This document shows, in pieces, positions 1-8,878 of a stretch of DNA of 30,842 bases (within the stretch, counting starts at the first letter, position 1; each line of letters begins with the position of its first letter). Source of the DNA: an uncultured Bacilli bacterium (lineage in GTDB: Bacteria; Bacillota_I; Bacilli_A; RF39; UBA660); assembly GCA_910576985.1 (NCBI GenBank), contig CAJTLA010000012.1, forward strand, positions 1-30,842, written 5' to 3'. The notes under the pieces were generated by a model. It searched no databases. It was given only the letters and a program-made list of their open reading frames with translations, and was not told where the DNA came from. Position numbers and translations under genes: made by a program.

Positions 1-27
1 ATTAGAGTAAAGGCTTTATTCCTTATG

Positions 28-160
28 CCCCCCCCCTAGGTTACTATTTGTTACTTTCATTTTCCTTCCTCCTAAAAAATTTCAAAATTGAAATCTATTC
101 TATAAATACAGTATAACTTTTTTATATCGTATTTTGTCGTTTTGTAACTATTTAGTTTCT
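28..160 (-). repeat. Repeated upstream block, copy A, with C9 tract
   Basis: A run of nine C (28-36), then GGTTACTATTTGTTAC, and further on ACAGTATAACTTTTTT and TTTTGTAACTATTTAGTT. The same elements occur in the same order at 16375-16498, upstream of the large pilin-like gene on the minus strand. Copy A lies just past the trmK terminator and would point at a minus-strand gene beyond the left edge. By inference that gene is a paralogue of the large pilin-like protein. No coding region is seen in 1-193. Confidence 0.6.
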
Positions 161-193
161 ATAAATTTTTTGGAGCAAAATAATTACCCATAC

Positions 194-217
194 AAAAAAA
201 GGTCAATAATAAACCTT
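194..217 (-). terminator. Intrinsic terminator after trmK
   Basis: On the minus strand AAGGT and ACCTT form a short stem, followed directly by a run of seven T. It begins nine bases past the trmK stop and closes the dnaG-rpoD-trmK transcript. Confidence 0.7.
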
Positions 218-225
218 CATAAAAA

Positions 226-867
226 TCACTTTAATATTTCTTTCAAACAATTAATTTCTCTAAATAAATCATCCCTTTTATCAATAGGCATCTGATTTAA
301 AATCATTTCTTTTTTCGCAAGTAAATAACGAAAATAAGAAATCGTTAAATCATCTTTCTTATGAATTAATAAAGGACCATACAATCGTTCCTGAAAAGAA
401 TAACAAACAGAGCCCCTTTTCACACTCATAATGACATAATAAATTCCTTTTTCTAAAACAACCTCTTCACGATCCACAAAAAAACCAGTTTGTTCAATAA
501 ACAAACGAAGCTTGTCCAAATCATTATGACTCGAAAGTATCATATGATCAGAACACTTTTCCTCTAAAATATGAATAATCGTGGAAGTACCCATTCCTGC
601 TAACACCACAACATCATCTTTAAAAACTTCAATTTCCTGTAATCCATCACTTAAAACCACTTCAATTTTGTCTTCTAAATGATAAAGAGAAATCATATGT
701 CGCGTTTTTTCTAATACATAAGGACTAATGTCACTCGCAATACAATGATTTCTTCCACTCGATGTTAAATAAATATCCAAATAAGCATGATCACAACCAA
801 CATCAATCACCCGTTTTCCACGAGGAATCATAGAAGCAATCATACTTAAACGTGTTGATAAAGTCAT
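226..867 (-). CDS. trmK: tRNA (adenine(22)-N1)-methyltransferase TrmK
   Basis: The 213-residue product matches the TrmK family, which uses S-adenosylmethionine to methylate N1 of A22 in bacterial tRNAs. The SAM-binding motif I reads VIDVGCDHAYLDIYL near residues 20-34. SDISPYVLEKTR follows as the motif II region, and VVVLAGMGTSTII lies near residues 86-98. The protein is somewhat shorter than the Bacillus enzyme. The ATG follows the rpoD stop with no spacing (TAG-ATG), so translation is probably coupled; the weak ribosome site GGGTGATT lies inside the end of rpoD. A location directly after rpoD is typical of Firmicutes. The TGA stop is followed by a terminator, so TGA is a true stop in this genome. 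Confidence 0.93.
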   Translation of the reverse strand: MTLSTRLSMIASMIPRGKRVIDVGCDHAYLDIYLTSSGRNHCIASDISPYVLEKTRHMISLYHLEDKIEVVLSDGLQEIEVFKDDVVVLAGMGTSTIIHILEEKCSDHMILSSHNDLDKLRLFIEQTGFFVDREEVVLEKGIYYVIMSVKRGSVCYSFQERLYGPLLIHKKDDLTISYFRYLLAKKEMILNQMPIDKRDDLFREINCLKEILK

Positions 868-1953
868 CTAATCACCCATATAATCTTTGAGCTTTCTAGA
901 ACGAGAAGGATGGCGCAACTTACGAAGGGCTTTCGCTTCAATCTGACGAATTCTCTCACGAGTAACACCAAACATTTGCCCTACCTCTTCTAAAGTCCTA
1001 GACTTTCCATCTTCCAATCCAAAACGAAGACGAATCACTTTTTCCTCTCTTTCAGTTAGTGTTAGTAAAACTTCTGAAATTTCATCTTTTAACATTTCAT
1101 TCGTTGCATATTCTTCAGGACTCATATTTCGTTCATCTGGAACAAAATCTCCCAAATGAGAATCATCTTCCTCCCCAATTGGTGTTTCTAAACTAACTGG
1201 CTCTTGTGAAATCTTATAAATGTCACGTATTTTATCAACAGAAACATTCATTTTCTTTGCCAACTCCTCTTCACTAGGCTCACGATTGAGCTCTAAAGTA
1301 AGTTGTCTTTGAACACGCGCTAATTTATTAATTGTTTCAACCATATGAACTGGAACACGAATAGTACGGGCTTGATCCGCAATCGCTCTTGTAATGGCTT
1401 GACGAATCCACCAAGTAGCATAAGTTGAAAATTTATAACCTTTTGATACATCAAACTTATCTACTGCCTTCATTAACCCAATATTTCCCTCTTGAATCAA
1501 ATCTAAAAACAACATTCCTCTTCCCACATAACGTTTCGCAATACTAACGACAAGACGAAGATTCGCTTCTGCCAAAATTGTTTTCGCAAATTCATCCCCT
1601 TCTCGAATGCGATCGGCAAGTTCTAATTCTTCCTCCATTGTAAGCAATTTGATTTGACCAATTTCTTTTAAATACATACGAACTGGATCATTAATCGTCA
1701 AATCTTTTGTTAAAGCCGTATCATCTAATAAAATTTTATCTCCACTAACATCACTACCTTCAGGCTCATCATCCGAAACAATAGCAATATTATTTTCACT
1801 GAATAAATTATAAAGTTCATCTAATGCATCTGCATCTAAATCAAGACCCTTTAATGCAGTTGCTAACTCCTCATAGCTAATAGCCCCTTTTTCTTTTCCC
1901 TTTTGAACCAATTCTTTCTTTCTTTCTTCAAAACTTTTAATTTCATTAATCAT
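868..1953 (-). CDS. rpoD: Primary RNA polymerase sigma factor RpoD (SigA)
   Basis: A 361-residue vegetative sigma factor that directs RNA polymerase to housekeeping promoters. An acidic region 1.1 fills about residues 1-80. Region 1.2 begins at DPVRMYLKEIG. Region 2 holds NLRLVVSIAKRYVGRG and the promoter-melting segment YKFSTYATWWIRQAITRAI. Region 3 follows, and region 4.2 has the helix-turn-helix TLEEVGQMFGVTRERIRQIE before a basic tail. Length is close to Bacillus SigA. Its start overlaps the end of dnaG by eight bases, with AAGGAGAG just upstream as ribosome site. This is the conserved dnaG-rpoD macromolecular synthesis unit, here without rpsU. Confidence 0.98.
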   Translation of the reverse strand: MINEIKSFEERKKELVQKGKEKGAISYEELATALKGLDLDADALDELYNLFSENNIAIVSDDEPEGSDVSGDKILLDDTALTKDLTINDPVRMYLKEIGQIKLLTMEEELELADRIREGDEFAKTILAEANLRLVVSIAKRYVGRGMLFLDLIQEGNIGLMKAVDKFDVSKGYKFSTYATWWIRQAITRAIADQARTIRVPVHMVETINKLARVQRQLTLELNREPSEEELAKKMNVSVDKIRDIYKISQEPVSLETPIGEEDDSHLGDFVPDERNMSPEEYATNEMLKDEISEVLLTLTEREEKVIRLRFGLEDGKSRTLEEVGQMFGVTRERIRQIEAKALRKLRHPSRSRKLKDYMGD

Positions 1954-3688
1954 ATTGTTCTCTCCTTACTTTTAATGCGATTATTTCATTTGCGATTCTC
2001 ACTTTTTCATGAATATCACGTTCTTCTTTTAACTTTCTTTCAAGATCAGCTTGTCCATTTTTTATATCATATTCGCGAATCACTTGAATATAGTCTTGAA
2101 TCTCTTCCATTGTATAATTTTCTTTTAAATTTAACTGATCAATTTCACCAAGTGTTTTTAACAATTCCTCTTTATTTTCAAATTGATCAATCAAAGATGC
2201 AATATCAATATTCCCATTGATTTTATAATAATAACTAATATGAAACGCCAAATTACGATACCTCTCTGTTGGTAAATATGGAATTTCCTGGTTATATAAC
2301 TGAATAACTTCTTTATATTTTAACATATAATAAAGTAAATACATCTGCGCTTTATCATATTTATTTAATTTTCTAGAAACAGTTGGTAGTTTTAAAACTG
2401 GTTTTTCTGTTTGATCCGATAACTTAGATTTTAAAAACTCAGGATTCAATCCAAACTCTTGACTCATCTTTTGAATCGTTAACTCTTTTAAAATCTCATC
2501 ATCCATTTTTGTTAATTCTCCCAAAATGTCATGAATATATTTAGAAATATCTTGATCACTAGAAAGATCTTTGTGCTTTTTAAAATAGGAAAGTTTAAAA
2601 TCCATAAGATTCATTGGATTTTCTAATAATCCGATAAAACGTTCCTTCCCATATTTTTTGATATATTCATCAGGATCCATATCAGCTTCCAAAGAAACCA
2701 CTTTTGGAGTAACCCCAATCTTCATAAGTTCTTCTGCACAAGAAAGGGTTGCCTTCTGACCAGCAGAATCCCCATCAAAACAAAGTACAATCTCTCTAGC
2801 CATACGTTTAATCAAAAGAGCTTGCTCTTTGGTCACCGCAGTTCCCATCATTGCAATTACATTTTTAATACCAATCGTATAAGCCCGAATCACATCCATA
2901 AACCCTTCCATAATAATGACTTTATTTTCTTTTCTAGCTTCTTCTTTGGCCCGATGGTAATTATAGAGCAATTCTCCCTTTTTAAAAATCTCAGTTTCCC
3001 TAGTATTCACATATTTAGACATATCCTGTTCGCCATTAAAAATACGTCCACTAAATCCAACAACTTTCCCAGAAATGTCCCATAAGGGAAACATAATTCG
3101 ATTATAATAAGAATCTACATATCCCATATCATTTCTACTAATCAATCCACTTTTCATAAGAACATTTAAATCATATTTTTTACTAGACAATAATTGGAAC
3201 AACATATCATGATTTTTTAAAGCGAGCCCAATTCCAAACTCTTTGATAATAGATTCATCAATATCTCGATTTTTTAAATATTCTTTCGCCTTTTTCCCAA
3301 AAGCTGTATTAATATTATTATGATAAAATTTAAAACTTAAATCATAAATATCAAATAAGATATGATTATGATTCGATTGCTTTTTGATTTCCCCCAAATC
3401 AAGAGAAATTCCGGCGATATCTGCTAATATCTTCATGGCTTCTAAAAAAGGAACATTTTCATAATCTTGTATAAATTTAATTACATTACCAGTCGCACCA
3501 CACGAAAAACAAGTATAAATCTGTTTTTCCCGAGAAACACTCATACTTGGATTCTTGTCATCATGAAATGGACAAACCCCAAAATAGTTTCTTCCCTTCG
3601 GAACAAGTGGAATATATCTCGATATCACATCTACAATATCAACACTCGACCGAATATGACTAATTTCATCTTGACTCATCATACGCAT
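1946..3688 (-). CDS. dnaG: DNA primase DnaG
   Basis: DnaG makes RNA primers for replication and works with the DnaB helicase, which is encoded at 20030-21373. The N-terminal CHC2 zinc-binding domain shows CPFHDDKNPSMS and TCFSCGATG. The TOPRIM catalytic core follows, with VIIMEGFMDVI, MMGTAVTKEQ and the metal-binding segment LCFDGDSAG. A C-terminal helicase-binding region ends the protein. The frame stays open up to 3847, but the extra 53 residues are hydrophobic and unlike any primase. I chose the ATG at 3688 (MRMMSQDEI) because GGGAG lies nine bases upstream. That gives 580 residues, a normal length. It overlaps rpoD by eight bases. Confidence 0.96.
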   Translation of the reverse strand: MRMMSQDEISHIRSSVDIVDVISRYIPLVPKGRNYFGVCPFHDDKNPSMSVSREKQIYTCFSCGATGNVIKFIQDYENVPFLEAMKILADIAGISLDLGEIKKQSNHNHILFDIYDLSFKFYHNNINTAFGKKAKEYLKNRDIDESIIKEFGIGLALKNHDMLFQLLSSKKYDLNVLMKSGLISRNDMGYVDSYYNRIMFPLWDISGKVVGFSGRIFNGEQDMSKYVNTRETEIFKKGELLYNYHRAKEEARKENKVIIMEGFMDVIRAYTIGIKNVIAMMGTAVTKEQALLIKRMAREIVLCFDGDSAGQKATLSCAEELMKIGVTPKVVSLEADMDPDEYIKKYGKERFIGLLENPMNLMDFKLSYFKKHKDLSSDQDISKYIHDILGELTKMDDEILKELTIQKMSQEFGLNPEFLKSKLSDQTEKPVLKLPTVSRKLNKYDKAQMYLLYYMLKYKEVIQLYNQEIPYLPTERYRNLAFHISYYYKINGNIDIASLIDQFENKEELLKTLGEIDQLNLKENYTMEEIQDYIQVIREYDIKNGQADLERKLKEERDIHEKVRIANEIIALKVRREQYD

Positions 3689-3771
3689 AATATCGGACTC
3701 CCTACTAATAATATACGACAAAACTTTTAAAAATCCTAAATTTTTTTGAAAAAAAGTGCGAAAAAATAAAA

Positions 3772-3995
3772 AAAAGAGACAAAAATGCCTCAAATCTATA
3801 TAAAACGCTACCGCGGTAACGTGCCAGATAAGCAAATTAGAACCCATGACAATCTTCTAATTTGAATACAAATCATACCTCACACTTTTCTAGAATCTCT
3901 CCATCAATCAACTTCATTTAAAACTATGCTAATGATTCCAATTTTAGAACCACGATGTTCTACTATTAGAATGTCCATCTAAAACAAATTATATT
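3772..3995 (-). promoter_or_regulatory. T-box-like leader upstream of dnaG, possibly decayed
   Basis: The gap 3848-4109 between comEC and dnaG has no gene. On the minus strand a -10 box TATAAT (3988-3993) is followed by a nested hairpin, the segment GGAGAGATTC with GTGTGAGG downstream, and a stem pairing AAATTAGAA with TTCTAATTT. Then come TGGCACGTTACCGCGG (around 3811-3826) and a short hairpin (GAGGCA/TGTCTC) followed by eight T. The order of a stem III-like hairpin, an ACCGCG core and a terminator resembles a T-box leader. The classic core GGGTGGNACCGCG is not intact and no specifier loop is clear. In many Firmicutes glycyl-tRNA synthetase genes, often T-box controlled, lie just upstream of dnaG. 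This may therefore be a leader whose synthetase gene was lost. Confidence 0.4.
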
Positions 3996-4109
3996 CCAAA
4001 AATAATCAATTTTTATATTCTCCTTTGTTACCTTTCATAAATAGTAAATTCAACTCTTTTGAAAATGTGCATCATTTTTGCCTGGTTGAACTAAAAATTT
4101 TCCCCCATT

Positions 4110-6131
4110 CTATGGCAAACATGTTTTTATTTCAAGTTTATTTTTCTGAACTTGAAACCGAATTCCTCCATCTTGGTCTGTTCGATAAATTTCACTACTT
4201 TCCAAATTTTTTAATACTTCCTTATTTGGATGACCATACCGATTATTTCTACCAACAGAAATCATAGAATACTTTGGATGAATAGCGCCAATAAAATCTT
4301 TACTAGAACTCGTTTTCGAACCATGATGAGATACCTTTAAAACATCGATCTCTTTTAACTTGTATTTTGCAATCAAATCACGTTCCACCAAACTACTCGC
4401 ATCACCCATAAATAAAAACGTATGATGATAAAATTCTGTATAAAGAACAATCGAATGATCATTTTCATTATTATAATGATTGTCATTTAAAAATAATAAT
4501 TTACTACTACCAATCTTTAATGATTTCATACAATGATAATATACAATTTTTTTCCGATCTAAAACTTTGATTAACTCTCTTTCCAATTCATTCAATTCCC
4601 CACAATTAAATATCACCGTTTTTACATCAAAATGTTCAATTAAAGGAATTGCTTCTCCCATATGATCATAATCTCCATGTGTCAATATTAAAAAATCAAT
4701 GTGATGGATTCCTAACGCTCTAAAATAAGGTAGTAATATTTGTTCTGCCTGTTTACTCTTCCAATTACCATATGGAATCACACCTCCAGTATCAATCAAA
4801 ATTACCTTTTTTAAATGTGGATATCGAATTAAAATCGCATCCCCTTGACCAACATCGATCATATCAATCCAATAATGAGTGTCCAAATAGGGAAACCAGA
4901 AATGCAAAAAAAGACAAATAAAATATACAATCAACCACCGTTTATGAACTCTAAAACAAACAATTAAAATCAAATAATAAAAGAACACAAAAACAACTGA
5001 TATCGAACAAAATGACAACTTTAAAAAAGAAAAAAAATCACACAAACGAATAAAACCATGAAAAATAGAAATCAATAATTCTAAAACAGGATCAAAAAAA
5101 GGCAAACAAAAACATAAAAAAGAAAATGGAAACAACAAAAAAGAAACAAAAGGAACTGCAAACAAATTAAACAAAATGGAACCAAAATGAAACTGATGAA
5201 AATGATAAACCGACAATGGAAAACTTGCCAAACTTGCAACCAAAGAAGTAAAAAATAGCGTTTTAATATAACCGCACTTTTGCCTACTCTGTAACATTAG
5301 AAAAAAACAAATCACAAAACTAAATTGAAAACCAACTTGTAAAATAGAAAATGGATTCAGCATTAACAAACAAGAAAAGACAAAAATCAATAATTGAATA
5401 GAAGAAAATCCCCATTTCCAATAATGATTACAAAATGAAATAACAAATAAAAGAAATGCCCTAGAAGCAGAAGCACTACCACCAAGCAGCCAAATATAAA
5501 TCCCTAAAACAACAGTAACAACAAAAAAAGAAACAATTTCTTTTTTAAAAAAACAATTGCAAACAAAAAACAAAAAGGCCGTAAAAAACATTACATGCAT
5601 CCCTGAAACCGCAAACAAATGACTAATTCCCAAACTCTGATAAGTACTCTTTTCTTCCAATAAAGAACTATCCCCCAATAGAAAAGCGAATAAATAAGAA
5701 GTCACCTTTCGGTTTTCTATCTTTTTTATGATTTGGTTTTTAAATAAATATAATCCAGTAGCCTTTTTCAAAAGCTTCATCTTTGAAGCATCTACAACAT
5801 AAAAAATGCGTTTTCCCTTTAAATAACTTTGATAATTAAACAAATGAAAGTTCCTATTTTTACTAGGCCTTTCTAAAGTACCCTCAATCAAAACTTGATC
5901 CCCTAATGAAAAATCTTCGGAATAACGAACCAACAATTTTTCCTTAGCATTCACTTCATAAGTAACATAAGTATCACCGATTTTTTTAGAGATAATCGTT
6001 CCTACGAAAGTAGTTTCATTTTGATACTTAGAAGAAAAATGAGCCAAATTCCAAAATACATAACCACAAGTAACAAATAAAAGAAGACTAAAAAAAGACC
6101 TAGAGTGTAAGATAAGATTTAATTTTTTCAA
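4110..6131 (-). CDS. comEC: ComEC/Rec2 competence DNA channel
   Basis: A 673-residue multi-spanning membrane protein that carries single-stranded DNA across the membrane during natural transformation. After an N-terminal membrane segment there is a soluble DUF4131/OB-like part (FVGTIISKKIGDTYVTYE). The competence transmembrane domain follows, with FAFLLGDSSLLEEKSTY and LFAVSGMHVMFFTA and many hydrophobic helices. The C-terminal metallo-beta-lactamase-like domain starts at IDMIDVGQGDAILIRYP and includes LTHGDYDHMGEAIPL and KVSHHGSKTS, which keep the metal-binding histidines and aspartates. The start overlaps the end of comEA by 32 bases, so the two are co-translated. comEB, often between them, is absent. 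Confidence 0.95.
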   Translation of the reverse strand: MKKLNLILHSRSFFSLLLFVTCGYVFWNLAHFSSKYQNETTFVGTIISKKIGDTYVTYEVNAKEKLLVRYSEDFSLGDQVLIEGTLERPSKNRNFHLFNYQSYLKGKRIFYVVDASKMKLLKKATGLYLFKNQIIKKIENRKVTSYLFAFLLGDSSLLEEKSTYQSLGISHLFAVSGMHVMFFTAFLFFVCNCFFKKEIVSFFVVTVVLGIYIWLLGGSASASRAFLLFVISFCNHYWKWGFSSIQLLIFVFSCLLMLNPFSILQVGFQFSFVICFFLMLQSRQKCGYIKTLFFTSLVASLASFPLSVYHFHQFHFGSILFNLFAVPFVSFLLFPFSFLCFCLPFFDPVLELLISIFHGFIRLCDFFSFLKLSFCSISVVFVFFYYLILIVCFRVHKRWLIVYFICLFLHFWFPYLDTHYWIDMIDVGQGDAILIRYPHLKKVILIDTGGVIPYGNWKSKQAEQILLPYFRALGIHHIDFLILTHGDYDHMGEAIPLIEHFDVKTVIFNCGELNELERELIKVLDRKKIVYYHCMKSLKIGSSKLLFLNDNHYNNENDHSIVLYTEFYHHTFLFMGDASSLVERDLIAKYKLKEIDVLKVSHHGSKTSSSKDFIGAIHPKYSMISVGRNNRYGHPNKEVLKNLESSEIYRTDQDGGIRFQVQKNKLEIKTCLP

Positions 6132-6747
6132 AGGTTGCTTCTCCTATTCCACTAACCAACTTAATGTCTTCAATCGATTGAAATCCCCCATGTTCACTAC
6201 GATAAATAACAATCGCATTGGCTTTAGATGGTCCAATTCCAGGCAATGTTTCAAAATCAGCAACAGTTCCATGATTCAAAGATACTTGTTTGGTTTCTTT
6301 CACATTATTTTGCTGATAATTCGTTACTGCATCTTTCACACAAGCATTATTTTCTATTTTTGGACAAATACAAGTTTGATCTGTTTTTTGTTCTCTTTGC
6401 TCTAAAGTTTTAAAAGCTTCAATTTCTTCTTTCGTATAAATCAAAATTACCATTTCATCTTTTAATAATTTACTTAAATTAATTGTACTTGTATCTGCAT
6501 TTTCCAAAAAACCTCCACTTTTCTTTATCGCATCTTGAACCCTACTATGTTCAGAAACCTCATAAACACCAGGATGTTTCACTGCCCCCTTTACATCAAC
6601 TTGAATCGTAGTTTCAATCACCTCTTCTTTTTTTTCTGGTTGTGGTTCTACAACAATCTCTTCCCGATTTTGAGAAAATAGCAAACAAACCAATAAAAAA
6701 AGAACAATTAAAATTACAAGAATCATTCTTTTATGTTTAAATATCAT
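6100..6747 (-). CDS. comEA: ComEA competence DNA receptor
   Basis: A 215-residue membrane-anchored protein that binds double-stranded DNA outside the cell and hands it to ComEC. One membrane segment (about residues 9-26) is followed by an acidic linker. A SLBB domain begins near IQVDVKGAVKHPGVYEVS. A C-terminal helix-hairpin-helix DNA-binding domain shows FETLPGIGPSKANAIVIYR and IKLVSGIGEATFEKIKSYL. Length is near the Bacillus protein (about 205 residues). Translation starts inside a perfect inverted repeat, described separately. Confidence 0.96.
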   Translation of the reverse strand: MIFKHKRMILVILIVLFLLVCLLFSQNREEIVVEPQPEKKEEVIETTIQVDVKGAVKHPGVYEVSEHSRVQDAIKKSGGFLENADTSTINLSKLLKDEMVILIYTKEEIEAFKTLEQREQKTDQTCICPKIENNACVKDAVTNYQQNNVKETKQVSLNHGTVADFETLPGIGPSKANAIVIYRSEHGGFQSIEDIKLVSGIGEATFEKIKSYLTL

Positions 6748-6768
6748 TTTATCACCTCATAAAATGAT
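6743..6768 (-). promoter_or_regulatory. Perfect inverted repeat over the comEA start
   Basis: ATCATTTTAT and ATAAAATGAT form a perfect 10-base inverted repeat around GAGGTG. In the minus-strand RNA the ribosome site GAGGTG is the loop and the comEA ATG lies in the 3' arm. It could be a translational control hairpin or a protein operator. The rest of the gap up to 6946 holds only a weak hairpin (TCCTA/TAGGA, 6789-6804) that may end the upstream ftsW-pilin transcript. Confidence 0.45.
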
Positions 6769-6946
6769 ACCCCATTGATAACGTAAAATCCTACCATTTT
6801 AGGAAAAAACTTGATTTTTTTATAAATTTATCAAATTCAAAGCAACAATCTTTTAATGCCCCTATATTTTTAAATCAGCCAACAATAGAATATTATCTTT
6901 TTAGAGCATAATCCTAAAACGAAGTATATATAAACAGAATATCGTT

Positions 6947-7315
6947 CTATCCTTCTACACACTGGTCATTCATTTGATAACTCTTTTTCCCATCTTTTAT
7001 CTTTATTTCCACCTTTTGATTTAAATTCAAAGTTTTTCCCTTAGAATCAATCAACAAGCTTTCCTTCAAATCATTAGAATCAACTAACTGTTTCAAAGTC
7101 AAACAATAAGTGGCATCCACAAGAGGATACTCATCAATATGATCCCTCAAATAGCTCCCTGCTCCATTAAAAATCAATTGTTCAACAGCAGTAGAAATTT
7201 GTTTTTCCCCTTCCTTCAATTGTTTGATAATAGATGGAAAAACCAACAACATAAGCAAAGACAAAATAACAATAACACCCAATAACTCAGCTAATGTAAA
7301 TCCATTCTTTTTCAT
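6947..7315 (-). CDS. Small type IV pilin-like prepilin
   Basis: The product has 122 residues. It opens with a class III (prepilin) signal, MKKNGFTLAELLGVIVIL, where peptidase would cut after the Gly before FTLAELL, leaving Glu near position 5 of the mature protein. A hydrophobic helix follows to about residue 30. A short polar domain ends the protein, with two cysteines (in TYCLTLK and NDQCVEG) that could form a disulphide. It overlaps the end of ftsW by four bases and lies upstream of comEA-comEC. By context it may belong to a competence-type pseudopilus, but no pilus ATPase or other com genes are in view. The specific subunit cannot be named. Confidence 0.85.
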   Translation of the reverse strand: MKKNGFTLAELLGVIVILSLLMLLVFPSIIKQLKEGEKQISTAVEQLIFNGAGSYLRDHIDEYPLVDATYCLTLKQLVDSNDLKESLLIDSKGKTLNLNQKVEIKIKDGKKSYQMNDQCVEG

Positions 7316-8484
7316 ATTTTACCTCCAATACTAATCTTCTGATTCTTTGTCTCAATATGTATTCTTTGAACAATACTAAGAGACGCAATTAACGAAATCG
7401 CAAAACTTCCACCATAAGACAAAAATGGAAGCGGAACACCTGTCAATGGAATCACACCAAATAACCCACCTAAATTAATCAAAATATGTGCGAAAATATA
7501 AGTAGCAATTCCCAAACAAATATACTTGCCGTGTGGTGTATTTGCCTTCACAGATAAATCCAAAATACGCTTCAAAATAATCAGATAAACAAGAAAAATC
7601 AAAGAACTCTTCAAAAAGCCCCATTCCTCACCAATAATCGCAAACACACTATCTGTATGCGGTTCAGGAATATAAGAATATTTCTGCTTACTCTTTCCGA
7701 TTCCTAACCCAAATGCACCACCATCATTAAATGCAATAAAACCATTACAAACTTGATAGCCTCCACTTTCATATCTTGCGCACGGATTAAAAAAATCAAA
7801 ACGTGCCATTTGAGCCTCCGATAAAATATATCCCTTCACCATCACCATCAAAGAGCAACCAACAATTCCAAGTCCAATCAAAAACACAAAAATTTTAAGC
7901 TTTTCAAAGCGCAAAATCGGACTTGCAAAAAACAAACAGAAAAAAATCATCAATAAAATTAACATCGTTCCAAAATCCTTTTGTAAAAAAACAATAACAG
8001 GAATGAGTAAGCCAACAATTAAAATAATCGCTACCATATCATAATGTGGAATCTTTCTATTTTTCAAACGCTTAGAAAACCGTTCAAACAAAAATGACAA
8101 ACAAACAATAATAACTGGTTTTGCAAACTCACTAGGCTGAAAAGAAAACCCCATAATACGAACCCAATTTTTCGCCCCCTTATGTTCCACACCAGAAAAA
8201 AGCAAATATAATAAAACTCCCAAAACCCCCAGAAAGGCCCAAAAAGCCCAAAACGGATATTTCTTAGTATCAACATGAATAATTACCAAAAAAATAACAA
8301 ATCCAATTGCTAACATTTTTAACTGTTGAAAAAAATAATAATACATAGAAGCATCATACCTAACAACTGCTTCCCGACTAGAGGCAGTGACAATATTTAA
8401 TAATCCAAACAGAAAGAAAACCACAGTGATAAAAAGTAATGGTTTATCTAGATCACGTAAATTGCGTCTCAACTGTTTGATCAC
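7312..8484 (-). CDS. ftsW: SEDS-family peptidoglycan glycosyltransferase FtsW/RodA
   Basis: A polytopic membrane protein of about 390 residues with roughly ten helices. The SEDS signatures are present: FSFQPSEFAKP, the extracellular loop FIAFNDGGAFGLGIGKSKQK with YIPEPHTDSVFAIIGEEWG, and GVIPLTGVPLPFLSYGGS near the C-terminus. These enzymes polymerise glycan strands from lipid II with a class B PBP. The sequence looks more like FtsW (division) than RodA, but the subfamily is not certain. The frame is open to an ATG at 8514 with no ribosome site. I prefer GTG at 8484, because AGGTGAGAAT sits just before it. A cell wall is implied. Confidence 0.9.
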   Translation of the reverse strand: MIKQLRRNLRDLDKPLLFITVVFFLFGLLNIVTASSREAVVRYDASMYYYFFQQLKMLAIGFVIFLVIIHVDTKKYPFWAFWAFLGVLGVLLYLLFSGVEHKGAKNWVRIMGFSFQPSEFAKPVIIVCLSFLFERFSKRLKNRKIPHYDMVAIILIVGLLIPVIVFLQKDFGTMLILLMIFFCLFFASPILRFEKLKIFVFLIGLGIVGCSLMVMVKGYILSEAQMARFDFFNPCARYESGGYQVCNGFIAFNDGGAFGLGIGKSKQKYSYIPEPHTDSVFAIIGEEWGFLKSSLIFLVYLIILKRILDLSVKANTPHGKYICLGIATYIFAHILINLGGLFGVIPLTGVPLPFLSYGGSFAISLIASLSIVQRIHIETKNQKISIGGKI

Positions 8485-8623
8485 ATTCTCACCTACTCTT
8501 CTATACTCAATCATAACATATATTTAATGATCTCACAATCAAAATTTTGAAAAATGGGTAAATTTCATAAACATTATTTAGAAACTTTAATACAATATAT
8601 TAGATTAGATGGGAGGGATTATA

Positions 8624-8797
8624 ATGTATTACTATGGCGGATATAGTGGATATGGAAATAATTGTTGCTGTGGATCAGGCTATCCATCATACGGTGGTGG
8701 TTACGGATATGGCGGAGCTGGTTATGGAGCTGCCATCATCTTAGTCCTATTCATTCTATTAGTAATTGTCATCGGAGCTCGTGCTTTCAATAACTAA
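8624..8797 (+). CDS. YjcZ-like Gly/Tyr-rich small membrane protein
   Basis: The 57-residue product has a Gly-Tyr-rich N-terminus (MYYYGGYSGYGNN, CCCGSG, GYGYGGAGYG) and one membrane helix, AIILVLFILLVIVIGA. This resembles the YjcZ family of tiny sporulation-associated proteins in Bacillus, which pair Gly/Tyr repeats with an ILVLFILLVIV-type helix. Three consecutive cysteines are notable. An upstream in-frame ATG at 8609 is unlikely to be used, since GGGAGGG, the ribosome site, lies between it and the ATG at 8624. TACAAT (about 8591) may be a -10 box. A terminator follows, so the gene is transcribed alone. Function in this organism is inferred only. Confidence 0.75.
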   Translation: MYYYGGYSGYGNNCCCGSGYPSYGGGYGYGGAGYGAAIILVLFILLVIVIGARAFNN

Positions 8798-8805
8798 TCT
8801 AATCA

Positions 8806-8829
8806 AAGGAAGTTTATTCTTCCTTTTTT
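8806..8829 (+). terminator. Terminator after the YjcZ-like gene
   Basis: AGGAAG and CTTCCT pair around a short loop and are followed by TTTTT. It separates the small gene from def. Confidence 0.8.
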
Positions 8830-8878
8830 CTATGAAATATTTCCATAATATGATAAAATAGTAAACGGAGTTGATTTT

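Noticed and set aside
3688..3847. N-terminal extension of DnaG by 53 residues.
   Set aside because: The extension is hydrophobic, unlike primases, and overlaps a hairpin-rich leader. A good ribosome site marks the start at 3688.
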